NCBI GenBank assembly: GCA_017449215.1
Contig: JAFSJY010000038.1
Location: 1 to 64,000, forward strand
DNA: 64,000 bases
Direction: 5' to 3'
From: Acholeplasmatales bacterium
GTDB taxonomy: Bacteria; Bacillota_I; Bacilli_A; Acholeplasmatales; Anaeroplasmataceae
The notes under the pieces were generated by a model. The model was not told the DNA's origin and ran no database searches. It worked only from the letters and a program-made list of their open reading frames with translations. Shown here one piece after another: positions 55,145 to 63,937 of the stretch (positions are counted from its first letter, which is position 1; each line of letters begins with the position of its first letter). Both the position numbers and the translations under genes were made by a program.

Positions 55145-56137
55145 ATGGCAAACACAACAATCTATGATGTAGCAGGTGCTGCAAAGGTATCTTTAGCTAC
55201 AGTAAGCCGTGTAATGAATAATCCCGAAAAGGTTAATCCTGAAACTAGAGAAAAGGTTTTAAGAGTAATTAAAGAGCTTGGATATCATCCAAATGCAATT
55301 GCTAGAGGCTTAGCTTCTAGAAAGTCAACAACAGTTGGTATTGTAATGGCAGATGTATCTAGAGCCGCAACAGCTGCTTTACTTGGTGGTATTACTGATA
55401 TCGCTAAGAAGTATGATTATGCTATTAAACTATTTACTATGGATCCTGAGGATGATATTAAGGAAGCTATGCGTAAGTGTGTTGCAGAACAGGTAGATGG
55501 AATTTTACTTTTAAATGATGAACTAGAATTAGATGATATGGGTATGGTTATCGATTTAATTCAGGATGCTCAAATTCCACTTGTATTATGTAATACAATT
55601 TATAATGAAAAGGATGTTCCTACAGTTGCTATTGATTATACAAAGGCAACATATGATATAACTAAGAAGCTTTTAGCTGAGGGTAAGAAGTATATTTATT
55701 TTGCTCAAACAGTACATAAATATTCTATTAACCAATTCAAAGCTGAGGGCTATACTAAGGCGATGGAAGAGGCTGGCTTAGATCCATTAATTTTAAAGTC
55801 TAGTGGTGATGTTTCATCTAATTCAGTTCAATTTAGAGAATTCTTAGAGGGTGGAAATAAGGTAGAGGCATTTATCTCTGTTAGAGATTCAATTGCTGTA
55901 AGCTTTATGAACCAAGCTATTGAACTTGGATTTAAGGTTCCAGAGGATATCAAGGTAGTAGGCTTACAAAATACTAAGTACGCATTATTATCTAGACCTA
56001 CATTAACTTGTGTTGATACACCAGTTTATGATATCGGAGCTGTATCTATGAGATTATTAACTAAGTATATGACTCATAAAGATGTAGCTGACAATAAGGT
56101 ATTCTTACCTTATAGAATAGTTGAAAGACAATCTTAA
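55145..56137 (+). CDS. ccpA: LacI-family catabolite control protein, CcpA-like
   Basis: The 330-residue regulator has the LacI-type DNA-binding domain (TIYDVAGAAKVSLATVSRVM near residues 5-24, then RGLASRKSTTVGIVM) very like CcpA. The periplasmic-binding-protein-like core follows. CcpA binds HPr phosphorylated on Ser46 and acts at cre sites. HprK and a PpaX-like domain in the same window support this reading. GGAGGG precedes the start. No clear terminator separates it from the T-box of tyrS. Confidence 0.88.
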   Translation: MANTTIYDVAGAAKVSLATVSRVMNNPEKVNPETREKVLRVIKELGYHPNAIARGLASRKSTTVGIVMADVSRAATAALLGGITDIAKKYDYAIKLFTMDPEDDIKEAMRKCVAEQVDGILLLNDELELDDMGMVIDLIQDAQIPLVLCNTIYNEKDVPTVAIDYTKATYDITKKLLAEGKKYIYFAQTVHKYSINQFKAEGYTKAMEEAGLDPLILKSSGDVSSNSVQFREFLEGGNKVEAFISVRDSIAVSFMNQAIELGFKVPEDIKVVGLQNTKYALLSRPTLTCVDTPVYDIGAVSMRLLTKYMTHKDVADNKVFLPYRIVERQS

Positions 56138-56340
56138 TATATCTAGTGATTAGAACCTAGTAGATATAAAGATATTTTTATAGAGAATTCGTGGTTGGTG
56201 GAAACGAATAAATGCTTTATATTGAATTACAATCTATGAAGATAATTTTTAAATGAGTGTTGTATTTTTTATACAGAACTAAGGTGGTACCGCGATAATT
56301 CGTCCTTAGAGCATTAGCTTTAAGGACTTTTGTTTTTATA
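56138..56340 (+). promoter_or_regulatory. Tyrosine T-box leader of tyrS
   Basis: The T-box sequence AAGGTGGTACCGCG lies at 56281-56294. Stem I pairs TATAAAG with CTTTATA and ATTCGT with ACGAAT around the GGTTGGTGG distal loop. The specifier codon TAC (Tyr) sits in the ATTACAATC stretch near 56230. A terminator stem GTCCTTA (56302-56308) with TAAGGAC (56321-56327) and a T-run follows. Uncharged tRNA-Tyr would stabilise the antiterminator and allow tyrS expression. A perfect 8-base dyad (TATATCTA at 56138-56145, TAGATATA at 56161-56168) at the 5' end may belong to the fold or end the ccpA transcript. Confidence 0.93.
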
Positions 56341-56365
56341 AATTCATTTTGGGAGGAGTATTAAT

Positions 56366-57589
56366 ATGGGAATTTATGAAGAATTAGAATGGAGAGGATT
56401 AATTAAGGATGTATCTGATCCATCAATTAAGGAAAAATTAAATAAGGGTGGAATGACTTTCTATATTGGAACTGACCCAACAGGTGATTCACTTCACATT
56501 GGTCATTTCTCAAGCTTCTTAATCTCTAAAAGATTAAAGGATGCCGGACATCATCCTATCCTATTAGTAGGTGGAGGTACTGGTTTAATTGGTGACCCTA
56601 AACCAGATGCTGAAAGACCTATGATTACATATGAAACAGTTGATCATAATTTTAATTGCTTAAAGGCTCAGGCAGAAAAGCTATTTGGCTTTGAGGTAGT
56701 TAATAATAGAGATTGGTTAGGGAAGATTAATATCATTGATTTCTTAAGAGATTATGGTAAGTATTTCAATGTTAATTTAATGCTTCAAAAGGATATCGTT
56801 GCTAGACGTCTAGATTCAGGTATTACATTTACTGAATTCTCTTATATGATTTTACAAGCATTAGACTTCTGGTATTTAAATAAGGAAAAGAATGTAACTA
56901 TGCAGGTTGCTGGTCAAGACCAATGGGGTAATATCACAGCTGGTATTGATTTAGTTAGAAGAAAGGAAGGTAAAGAGGTTTACGGATTTACTATGCCTTT
57001 ATTAACTAAGTCAGATGGTACTAAGTTTGGTAAGACAAATGGTAAGGCTATTTGGTTAGACGCTAAGAAGACTTCACCTTATGAAATGTATCAATTCTTT
57101 ATTAATAGTGAGGATGCTAAGGTAATTGATTACTTAAAGTTCTTAACATTCTTATCTAAGGAAGAAATTGAAGAACTAGAAAAGAAGAATGCTGAAGCTC
57201 CACATTTAAGAGAGGCTCATAAGGCATTAGCTAAGGAAGTTATTACTTTCATTCATGGTAAAGAAGCTTACGAAGAAGCAGTAAAGATTAGTGAAGCATT
57301 ATTCTCTGGTGATATTAAGTCATTAACTGCAGACCAAATTGAAATGGGCTTCAATGGCTTAACTACAATTGATGGTGCAGCTGATAAGACATTACTTACA
57401 GGCTTAGTAGAGGCAAAGCTTGCTTCATCTAATAGAGAGGCACGTCAATTCCTACAAAGCGGTGCTGTATCTGTAAATGGTGATAAGGTTACTGATATGA
57501 ATATGATGTTATCTAAGGAAAATGCAATTGAAGGTAGATATATCGTATTAAGAAGAGGTAAGAAATTATACGCACTTGTTAAGTGCTAA
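56366..57589 (+). CDS. tyrS: Tyrosyl-tRNA synthetase
   Basis: TyrRS charges tRNA-Tyr. The 407-residue length is normal. The HIGH motif is HIGHF near residue 42, and the KMSKS loop reads KFGKTNGKA near 226, a common TyrRS form. QVAGQDQWGNI near 189 is the family tyrosine-site stretch. A C-terminal S4 domain (SNREARQFLQSGAVSVNG near 350) binds tRNA. GGGAGG precedes the ATG. Controlled by the T-box just upstream. Confidence 0.97.
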   Translation: MGIYEELEWRGLIKDVSDPSIKEKLNKGGMTFYIGTDPTGDSLHIGHFSSFLISKRLKDAGHHPILLVGGGTGLIGDPKPDAERPMITYETVDHNFNCLKAQAEKLFGFEVVNNRDWLGKINIIDFLRDYGKYFNVNLMLQKDIVARRLDSGITFTEFSYMILQALDFWYLNKEKNVTMQVAGQDQWGNITAGIDLVRRKEGKEVYGFTMPLLTKSDGTKFGKTNGKAIWLDAKKTSPYEMYQFFINSEDAKVIDYLKFLTFLSKEEIEELEKKNAEAPHLREAHKALAKEVITFIHGKEAYEEAVKISEALFSGDIKSLTADQIEMGFNGLTTIDGAADKTLLTGLVEAKLASSNREARQFLQSGAVSVNGDKVTDMNMMLSKENAIEGRYIVLRRGKKLYALVKC

Positions 57590-57601
57590 TAGAAAAAAAT
57601 T

Positions 57602-57640
57602 CGAGTATATTTGAAAAAATATGCTCGTTTTTTTAATTTT
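57602..57640 (+). terminator. Intrinsic terminator after tyrS
   Basis: CGAGTATATT (57602-57611) pairs with AATATGCTCG (57618-57627) with one wobble, followed by seven T. Confidence 0.88.
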
Positions 57641-57695
57641 TGGGTCGATTATTGTATGAAAATCGTTTTTATTAGGTTTTATATTAAAAAATATA

Positions 57696-57704
57696 TGGTA
57701 TAAT
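57696..57704 (+). promoter_or_regulatory. Extended -10 promoter of the aconitase gene
   Basis: TGG followed by TATAAT (57699-57704). Confidence 0.6.
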
Positions 57705-57740
57705 GGCATCAAATATTTTATTTTTGGGAGGTATCTTTTA

Positions 57741-59603
57741 ATGGGAAAAACATTAGCTTATAAGATTTTAGATGCACATAAGGTTTCTGAGACTGAAACT
57801 ACTATGGATATCGTAATCGATCAAACTTTAACACAAGACGCTACAGGTACAATGGCATATCTTGAATTCTTATCATTTGGTATTGATAAGGTTAGAACTA
57901 AACTATCTGTATCTTATGTAGATCATAATACATTACAAAATGGTTTCATGAATGCAGATGACCATAAGTTTTTACAAACAGTTGCCGATAAATACGGTAT
58001 TGTATTTTCTAAGGCAGGTAATGGTATTTGCCACCAGGTAAATCTTGAAAGATTTGCTGTACCAGGAAGAACTATTTTAGGTTCTGACTCTCATACACCT
58101 ACATCTTCAGGTATTGGTGCTATCGCAATTGGTGCTGGTGGATTAGATGTTGCTTGTGCTATGGCTGGTAAGCCTTTTACAATCGTTAAGCCAAAGATTG
58201 TTGGTGTTAAGTTAATTGGTAAATTAAGAGATGGTGTTTCTGCAAAAGATATCATTATTCACCTTTTAGGTATTATGACTGTTAAGGGTGGAGTTAATAA
58301 GATTATTGAATATTATGGAGAAGGCGTTAAGTCTTTAGGTGTTCCAGCTCGTTCAACAATCTGTAATATGGGTGCTGAATTAGGTGCTACATCATCAGTA
58401 TTCCCATCTGATGAGGTAACTAAGGAATTCTTAGCTATTCAATCAAGAGTAGAGGATTTTACACCACTTTCAGCTGATCCTGATTGTGTATATGATGAAA
58501 ATTATACAATTGATTTAGATACATTAGAGCCATGTGCATCTTGTCCAAATTCACCAGATGCAGTTAAGCCTATTAGTGAATTAACTAATATTAAGGTTGA
58601 TCAGGTATTAATTGGTTCTTGTACAAACTCAAGCTACTATGACTTTGTTAAGGTAGCTTCAATCCTAAAGGGTAAAAGAATTCATAAGGATGTATCTTTA
58701 GGTATCGCTCCTGGTTCTCAACAGGTATTACAAATGATTACTAAGAATGGTATTTTAGATGTATTACTTGAGGCTGGTGCTAGAATTTTAGAGTCTGCAT
58801 GTGGTCCATGTATTGGTATGGGTCAATCTCCTGCAACTGACGCTGTATCTTTAAGAACATTCAATAGAAACTTCTATGGTAGAAGTGGTACAAATTCAGC
58901 TAAGGTATATTTAGTATCTCCAGAGGTAGCTGCTTTATCTGCAGTTAATGGTTATATTTCAAATCCACTTGGCTGTAAGACATTACCTGAATTTAGATTA
59001 GATGTTGAATATCCTAAGTGTGATAGCTTATTATATAAGCCAACATTTACAAGTGAAGTTGTAATGGGTCCAAATATTAAGCCAATCCCTCATTTTGAGC
59101 CAATTGGTGAAAACTTTGATGCTAAGGTTATGATTTCACTAGAGGATAATATTACAACTGACCATATTATGCCTGCAGGTGCTAAGGTATTACCTTATAG
59201 ATCAAATATTGAAAAGATTTCTGAATTCGTATTCTCAAATATCGATGAGGGCTTCTCAAAGAGATGTTTAGCTAATGGTGCTGGTGTTATCGTTGCTAAA
59301 TCTAATTATGGTCAAGGCTCATCAAGAGAGCATGCTGCTATCGCTCCTAGATATTTAGGAATTAAGGCTGTTATCGCAGCTTCATTCGCAAGAATTCATA
59401 AGAAGAACTTAATTAACTTCGGTATTCTACCTATTGAATTAGATATTGAAGCTGATTTATTAGATGAAATTAATGTAACATGGGATTTCGATAATGTTAC
59501 TGTAACAAATAAGACAAAGAATAAGACATGGACTCGTAAGAACGAGTTAACAGAAGAGGAATATAAGCTAATTAGCGTTGGTGGTTTATTAAATAATATG
59601 TAA
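57741..59603 (+). CDS. Aconitate hydratase
   Basis: Aconitase isomerises citrate to isocitrate with a 4Fe-4S cluster. The 620-residue protein is the shorter, mitochondrial-like form and not the 900-residue AcnA type. The cluster cysteines are in GSCTNSS near residue 290 and SACGPCIGMG near 352. SDSHTPTSSG near 115 and SNYGQGSSREHAA near 524 are active-site stretches. It is 19 bases ahead of citrate synthase. Acting together they convert oxaloacetate to isocitrate, the way into glutamate synthesis. No isocitrate dehydrogenase lies in this window. Confidence 0.95.
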   Translation: MGKTLAYKILDAHKVSETETTMDIVIDQTLTQDATGTMAYLEFLSFGIDKVRTKLSVSYVDHNTLQNGFMNADDHKFLQTVADKYGIVFSKAGNGICHQVNLERFAVPGRTILGSDSHTPTSSGIGAIAIGAGGLDVACAMAGKPFTIVKPKIVGVKLIGKLRDGVSAKDIIIHLLGIMTVKGGVNKIIEYYGEGVKSLGVPARSTICNMGAELGATSSVFPSDEVTKEFLAIQSRVEDFTPLSADPDCVYDENYTIDLDTLEPCASCPNSPDAVKPISELTNIKVDQVLIGSCTNSSYYDFVKVASILKGKRIHKDVSLGIAPGSQQVLQMITKNGILDVLLEAGARILESACGPCIGMGQSPATDAVSLRTFNRNFYGRSGTNSAKVYLVSPEVAALSAVNGYISNPLGCKTLPEFRLDVEYPKCDSLLYKPTFTSEVVMGPNIKPIPHFEPIGENFDAKVMISLEDNITTDHIMPAGAKVLPYRSNIEKISEFVFSNIDEGFSKRCLANGAGVIVAKSNYGQGSSREHAAIAPRYLGIKAVIAASFARIHKKNLINFGILPIELDIEADLLDEINVTWDFDNVTVTNKTKNKTWTRKNELTEEEYKLISVGGLLNNM

Positions 59604-59622
59604 TTAGCAGAAAGGAGCTTAT

Positions 59623-60948
59623 ATGGATTTCTTAACAAAGAAATATCAAGACCTTTTAAAGGATGGTTCAATTGAACCTAATTTATATGAGCAATTTAGA
59701 GTTAAAAGAGGCTTAAGAAATGATAATGGAACTGGTGTATTAGTAGGTCTTACTAAGGTTGCCGAGGTTTCTGGTTATTATGTTGAAAATGATGTAAAGA
59801 TGCCTAAAAAGGGTAATCTATATTATCGTGGAATTGATATAAGAGATGTAGTTAAGCTTGCTGGTGATGACTATGGTTATATAAATACATGCTTCCTATT
59901 ATTATTTGGACATTATCCATCAACTGAGGAAGCTGATAGATTTATGGATATCATAAGAGATAATTATGATTTACCAGATGGTTATTTAGAGGATGTTATT
60001 TTAAAAAGCCCATCTAAGAGCTTAATGAATCATATCGCAAGATGTATTTTAGCTTTATATTCATATGATGATGATCCAGATAATCTAGATGGATTAGAGC
60101 TAATAAAGAAGGCTGTATCATTAATTGGTAAGATGCCTGCAATTATTGCTTATTCATTACAGGCTAAAACACATTATTTAGATAAGGATTCATTACATAT
60201 TCATTTCCCTAAGAAGGAATATACATTCGCTGCTAACCTTCTTTATATGTCAAGAAATGATGGTAAGTTTACTGAGCTTGAGGCTAAGACATTAGATAGA
60301 TGCTTAATGGTTCATGCTGACCATGGTGGAGGAAATAATAGTGCCTTCGTTGGTACATGTGTTGCCTCTACATTAACAGATTTATATGCTATGATTACTG
60401 CGTCACTTTCATCACTTAAGGGTCCAAGACACGGTGGTGCTAATATGGCAGTACAGGATATGATGGCTGTAATCATTGATGATATTGGCTTAGACGCATC
60501 TGATGATGAAATTAGAAAGGTATTAGTAAAAATCTTAAATAAGAAGTATTTTGATAATAGTGGTTTAATCTATGGCTTAGGCCATGCCATTTATACATTA
60601 TCTGATCCAAGATGTGAAATCCTAAAGGATGAGGCTAGAAAGCTTTCTCATGAAAAGGGATTAGATAAGAAGTATGAATTCTACTTAAAGGTAGAAAAAA
60701 TTGGCTTAGAGCTATTAGAGGAAAAGAATGGCAAGAAGTCATGTGCTAATGTCGACTATTATTCAGGATTTATATATGATATGCTAAATATCCCAAGAGA
60801 TTTATTCATTCCTATCTTTGCTTGTGCTAGAATTGTAGGTTGGGTAGCTCATGATATTGAAACATTATTATATTGTAATAAGATTGTAAGACCAGCAACT
60901 AAATATGTTGGTGAAGAATACGACGATTATACAAAGAATAATAAATAA
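59623..60948 (+). CDS. Citrate synthase
   Basis: The 441-residue enzyme condenses oxaloacetate and acetyl-CoA. Conserved active-site stretches are HADHGGGNNSAF near residue 226 (His), KGPRHGGANMAV near 265 (His) and GLGHAIYTLSDPR near 318. The long N-terminal section (about 1-65) is characteristic of the citrate synthases found in anaerobic Firmicutes. AAAGGAG precedes the start. It forms an operon with aconitase and ends in a compact terminator. Confidence 0.95.
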   Translation: MDFLTKKYQDLLKDGSIEPNLYEQFRVKRGLRNDNGTGVLVGLTKVAEVSGYYVENDVKMPKKGNLYYRGIDIRDVVKLAGDDYGYINTCFLLLFGHYPSTEEADRFMDIIRDNYDLPDGYLEDVILKSPSKSLMNHIARCILALYSYDDDPDNLDGLELIKKAVSLIGKMPAIIAYSLQAKTHYLDKDSLHIHFPKKEYTFAANLLYMSRNDGKFTELEAKTLDRCLMVHADHGGGNNSAFVGTCVASTLTDLYAMITASLSSLKGPRHGGANMAVQDMMAVIIDDIGLDASDDEIRKVLVKILNKKYFDNSGLIYGLGHAIYTLSDPRCEILKDEARKLSHEKGLDKKYEFYLKVEKIGLELLEEKNGKKSCANVDYYSGFIYDMLNIPRDLFIPIFACARIVGWVAHDIETLLYCNKIVRPATKYVGEEYDDYTKNNK

Positions 60949-60951
60949 AAT

Positions 60952-60975
60952 ATCCGGATGAAAATCCGGATTTTT
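60952..60975 (+). terminator. Compact intrinsic terminator with GAAA loop
   Basis: ATCCGGAT (60952-60959) and ATCCGGAT (60964-60971) are identical palindromic arms around GAAA, followed by T. Confidence 0.85.
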
Positions 60976-60978
60976 ATA

Positions 60979-60987
60979 TGCTATAAT
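60979..60987 (+). promoter_or_regulatory. Extended -10 promoter abutting the terminator
   Basis: TGC followed by TATAAT (60982-60987). The -35 region would lie inside the preceding terminator. Confidence 0.6.
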
Positions 60988-61007
60988 CGAGTTAAGGATG
61001 TGATATT

Positions 61008-61907
61008 ATGCTTAAAATTGGTATTTATGGATTTGGTGGAGTAGGCTCTGCAATTTATAATGAATTACAGGAATATAAGGAATTATATATTTTAGTAGAT
61101 AAGGTGAGATTTGAAAAATATGAAAATGAAGAATTCATTATAAATGATAGAAAGGTATCTCCTAAATTTATTACAGAAGGTAAATTAGATTTAATTATAG
61201 TAGCTGTTAAGAATTATCAATTAAAGGATGCTCTTCCTAATTTAAAATTATTTATGAAGCCTGATACTGTAATATTACCTTTATTAAATGGTATTACAGC
61301 TCATGATACAATTAAGGATTATTATCCTAAGCATAGAGTATTATATGGTGTTATTAATGTTGAATCTAATAAGGTAGGAAATGTTTGTCATACATCTAAG
61401 ATAATTAATTTACAATATGGTGATAAATATAATTATGTGTTAAGATGGCCACTTATTGAAATGAGAAGGATATTTAATAAATATAATATTAATAATCATA
61501 TCTATCAAAATATGCAAAGAAGAGTATGGCATAAATGGACATTGAATCTAGCAATTAATCAAATATCTGCGTTAATGAACGCGACCTATTTAGATATGTC
61601 TCATCCATTAATATTAGATACATTTAATGATATTTTTGATGAGGTATATAATGTATCTAAGTTTTATAATGTTGGATTAACAATAGATGATATTAATGAT
61701 ATAAAAAAAATATGTGAGGATTTTAGCTCTGATAGAGTAACCTCACTTACAATAGATGTTAACAATAATAAAGAAAATGAATTAGATTATTTTGGCAAAG
61801 AATTAATAAATAGAGCTAAAAAAGCTAATATAGAGGTTAAAGCTAATAAGACTGTATATAATTTAGTTAAGGCCTATAGTGAAAATAAGAAAAGAAAAGG
61901 ATACTGA
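61008..61907 (+). CDS. Ketopantoate reductase family (ApbA/PanE-like) protein
   Basis: The 299-residue protein has the N-terminal dinucleotide fold (KIGIYGFGGVGSAI near residues 3-16) and the LPLLNGI stretch near 93 typical of 2-dehydropantoate 2-reductases, which make pantoate for coenzyme A with NADPH. The helical C-terminal domain carries a likely catalytic Lys (HKWTLNLAINQISAL near 180). No other pan genes are nearby, so a related 2-oxoacid reductase role remains possible. It is monocistronic; the stop codon is within the terminator stem. Confidence 0.85.
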   Translation: MLKIGIYGFGGVGSAIYNELQEYKELYILVDKVRFEKYENEEFIINDRKVSPKFITEGKLDLIIVAVKNYQLKDALPNLKLFMKPDTVILPLLNGITAHDTIKDYYPKHRVLYGVINVESNKVGNVCHTSKIINLQYGDKYNYVLRWPLIEMRRIFNKYNINNHIYQNMQRRVWHKWTLNLAINQISALMNATYLDMSHPLILDTFNDIFDEVYNVSKFYNVGLTIDDINDIKKICEDFSSDRVTSLTIDVNNNKENELDYFGKELINRAKKANIEVKANKTVYNLVKAYSENKKRKGY

Positions 61908-61933
61908 TAAAGTCAGTACCCTTTTCCTTTTTT
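61894..61933 (+). terminator. Intrinsic terminator overlapping the stop codon
   Basis: GAAAAGG (61894-61900) pairs with CCTTTTC (61920-61926), and TACTGA with TCAGTA inside it, followed by T. Confidence 0.85.
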
Positions 61934-61986
61934 GGGAGAGATTATTTTGAAAAGTTATTATCTTTTGCACTTATAGAATATCACTT

Positions 61987-62058
61987 ATGAAAACGCTTGT
62001 CAACAAAAAAATAAAAATAAATTAAACTTTATTATAAATTTAGTATTTATGGTATAAT
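61987..62058 (+). promoter_or_regulatory. Promoter of the 136-residue gene, with near-cre sequence upstream
   Basis: TGG followed by TATAAT (62053-62058) is an extended -10. TGAAAACGCTTGTCA (61988-62002) carries a perfect left cre half and centre but one extra base on the right. Confidence 0.4.
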
Positions 62059-62076
62059 TTTTAAGGTGATGTTATT

Positions 62077-62487
62077 ATGGATAGAAGAGCATACTTATTA
62101 AATATGAGAAAGGCTGGCTTATTAAAGGGACAAAAGCCATGCTTCATAACATTAAGACAAAATTTAGGTAAGATATATAATTCAGGATCTGCTGATTTTA
62201 TTATGAGCTATCGTAATGGTATTTTATATTTCCAAAGATTAAGCTTATTTTTTAGAAGCCTAAAGCCAAAGCTAGATTTTGAGGTTCATACAGGTAGATT
62301 TGTAGAATATAGATTTATTAATAAGAATTTTATGAATACTTTATGCTTATATGATAAGGATGGAAACTATTTAGAGATTCATTATCAGAAGGGCAATTTA
62401 GAGACTGCCTCAACTGAGGATAACATTCAAAGAATTGTTGATATATTAAAGGAAAATGGATTAAGACTTGCAGAGGATGAGAATTAA
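62077..62487 (+). CDS. Conserved-looking protein of unknown function
   Basis: This soluble 136-residue protein has a basic N-terminal half (LLNMRKAGLLKGQ, then RSLKPKLDFEVHTGRFVEYRFI) and a beta-rich C-terminal half ending in a helix. No signal peptide or membrane segment. It is coupled (TAATG) to a 50-residue protein and then to the CvfB-like RNA-binding protein, so a role near RNA is possible but unsupported. AAGGTGAT precedes the start. Confidence 0.65.
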   Translation: MDRRAYLLNMRKAGLLKGQKPCFITLRQNLGKIYNSGSADFIMSYRNGILYFQRLSLFFRSLKPKLDFEVHTGRFVEYRFINKNFMNTLCLYDKDGNYLEIHYQKGNLETASTEDNIQRIVDILKENGLRLAEDEN

Positions 62488-62639
62488 TGGTTAAGCAAGA
62501 AAAGAAAGAATATACTAAAAGTGAAATGGAATTAATAAAGAAGTATGAATCTAATAGAAAGAAAACTTCTTTTAAGGACAAAAAGGAAATGTATTTGAAA
62601 CAAACTGATAGAAATTATAAGGATGGTGATCGCAATTGA
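62487..62639 (+). CDS. Small highly charged 50-residue protein
   Basis: A short frame starts with the ATG that shares a base with the previous stop (TAATG) and ends in TGA overlapping the next gene's TTG. The product is almost all Lys, Glu, Asp, Tyr and Arg (MVKQEKKEYTKSEMELIKKY at the start) and probably helical. It fills the gap between two genes exactly, with coupling at both ends, which supports real translation. Function unknown. Confidence 0.6.
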   Translation: MVKQEKKEYTKSEMELIKKYESNRKKTSFKDKKEMYLKQTDRNYKDGDRN

Positions 62640-63481
62640 TTAAGATAGGTGAATTTCAAAAATTAAGAGTAGTAAGATTATCAGATTTAGGTTATATGCT
62701 ATCAGATGATAATGAGGATGTATTATTACACTTTAGACAAGCTACTAAAGAATATAAGCCAAATGATATGGTAAATGTATTTATATATACTGATAAGGCA
62801 GGGAGAAAAACAGCGACTGAATCTGCTCCTATAATTACATTTGATAAGCCAGGCTTTGTTAAGGTTACAGAGGTATTACCTGGTGCTGGTGTATTTGTTA
62901 ATATAAATATGCCTAAGGATGTTTTAATATCTAAGGATTATTTACCTTATGATGAAACATTGTGGCCACAAAAGGGTGATGAACTATTAGCTGTATTAAA
63001 AATAAAGAAGGATATGTTATCAGCTAAGCCTATTGGTAGATTTGATATCATTGCCTTAAAGAGAATGGTAAATTATATCGAAGGTGAGGATGTTAATGCA
63101 GTTGTAGTAAGAGTAGGTGAAAAGGGATTATCCTTAGCTACTCATGATCCTATGTATATTTTTGTTCCTAATTCTCAATTAAGAGGTAAGCATAGATTAG
63201 GAGAAGAATTAAAGGTTACTATTACTAAAAAAATTGAAAATGAATATTATGGTAGATTAAATGCACAAAAGGAAGAAATGATTGAACCAGATAAGAAAAT
63301 CATTTTAGATTATTTAGATAAGCATCACGGTGTTATGAAGATTACCGCTAAAACAAGTGCGGATATTGTAGAAAAGGAATTAGGATTATCTAGAAAAGCC
63401 TTTAAGAGAGCCTATGGTGGCTTATATAAGGATAGAGTCATTGATTTTGATGAAGAGAAAACATTTGTGATAAATAAATAA
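62636..63481 (+). CDS. cvfB: CvfB-like S1-domain RNA-binding protein
   Basis: The 281-residue protein has the CvfB layout of tandem S1-like OB folds and a C-terminal winged helix. Visible are RVVRLSDLGYML near residue 11, VTEVLPGAGVFVNINMPKDVL near 79 and the closing helices DIVEKELGLSRKAFKRAYGGLYK near 247. CvfB affects virulence and translation in Staphylococcus. The start appears to be TTG overlapping the previous TGA, with AAGGATGG upstream; a TTG start is otherwise rare here. Confidence 0.88.
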   Translation: MIKIGEFQKLRVVRLSDLGYMLSDDNEDVLLHFRQATKEYKPNDMVNVFIYTDKAGRKTATESAPIITFDKPGFVKVTEVLPGAGVFVNINMPKDVLISKDYLPYDETLWPQKGDELLAVLKIKKDMLSAKPIGRFDIIALKRMVNYIEGEDVNAVVVRVGEKGLSLATHDPMYIFVPNSQLRGKHRLGEELKVTITKKIENEYYGRLNAQKEEMIEPDKKIILDYLDKHHGVMKITAKTSADIVEKELGLSRKAFKRAYGGLYKDRVIDFDEEKTFVINK

Positions 63482-63505
63482 TTTTTGTGAATTTTTGTGA
63501 ATTTT
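63481..63505 (+). repeat. Two-copy 10-base tandem repeat
   Basis: ATTTTTGTGA occurs twice in direct tandem (63481-63490, 63491-63500), then ATTTT. It lies in the short gap after cvfB; no terminator is obvious there. Confidence 0.7.
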
Positions 63506-63556
63506 CTATTGAAATGTGTGAAATAAAGGTGTATATTTAATGTAGAGGTGATAAAT

Positions 63557-63937
63557 ATGCTAGAATTTTATGATTCAGATGATAAAATTGGCACAGTAAC
63601 TCTATATGATAGACACCTTTTATTAAATTCTAAGCTTATTAAGTACTTTGAAGAGGCTTATAAGGTTAGAGTAGGCTTGGATAAGGAATTAAATGAGGTT
63701 TATATATTCCCTATCGATAAGGATCATGCCTTATCAGGAGAATTAAAGGAATCTTCATTATTATCTATATCCGTATCTAAGAGTTATGTAAGAATTGCAT
63801 CGAAGCAATTAATTGAATATTTATCGACGGCCTTTAATCTGACGATTAACAAGGGTGACAGTATTCAATTTAAGGGAAGCTTTGATGATAATAAGAAGTG
63901 CCTTGTAATTGATATGGGAGGTAAGAAAAATGCTTAA
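63557..63937 (+). CDS. Protein of unknown function
   Basis: This 126-residue acidic protein consists mainly of short predicted strands with two similar-looking halves: DRHLLLNSKLIKYFEEAYKVRVGLD near residue 20 and KSYVRIASKQLIEYLSTAFN near 75. Each has the pattern strand-helix-strand, suggesting an internal duplication. The ATG at 63557 follows AGAGGTGAT. It overlaps the next, cut-off gene by eight bases. Confidence 0.6.
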   Translation: MLEFYDSDDKIGTVTLYDRHLLLNSKLIKYFEEAYKVRVGLDKELNEVYIFPIDKDHALSGELKESSLLSISVSKSYVRIASKQLIEYLSTAFNLTINKGDSIQFKGSFDDNKKCLVIDMGGKKNA

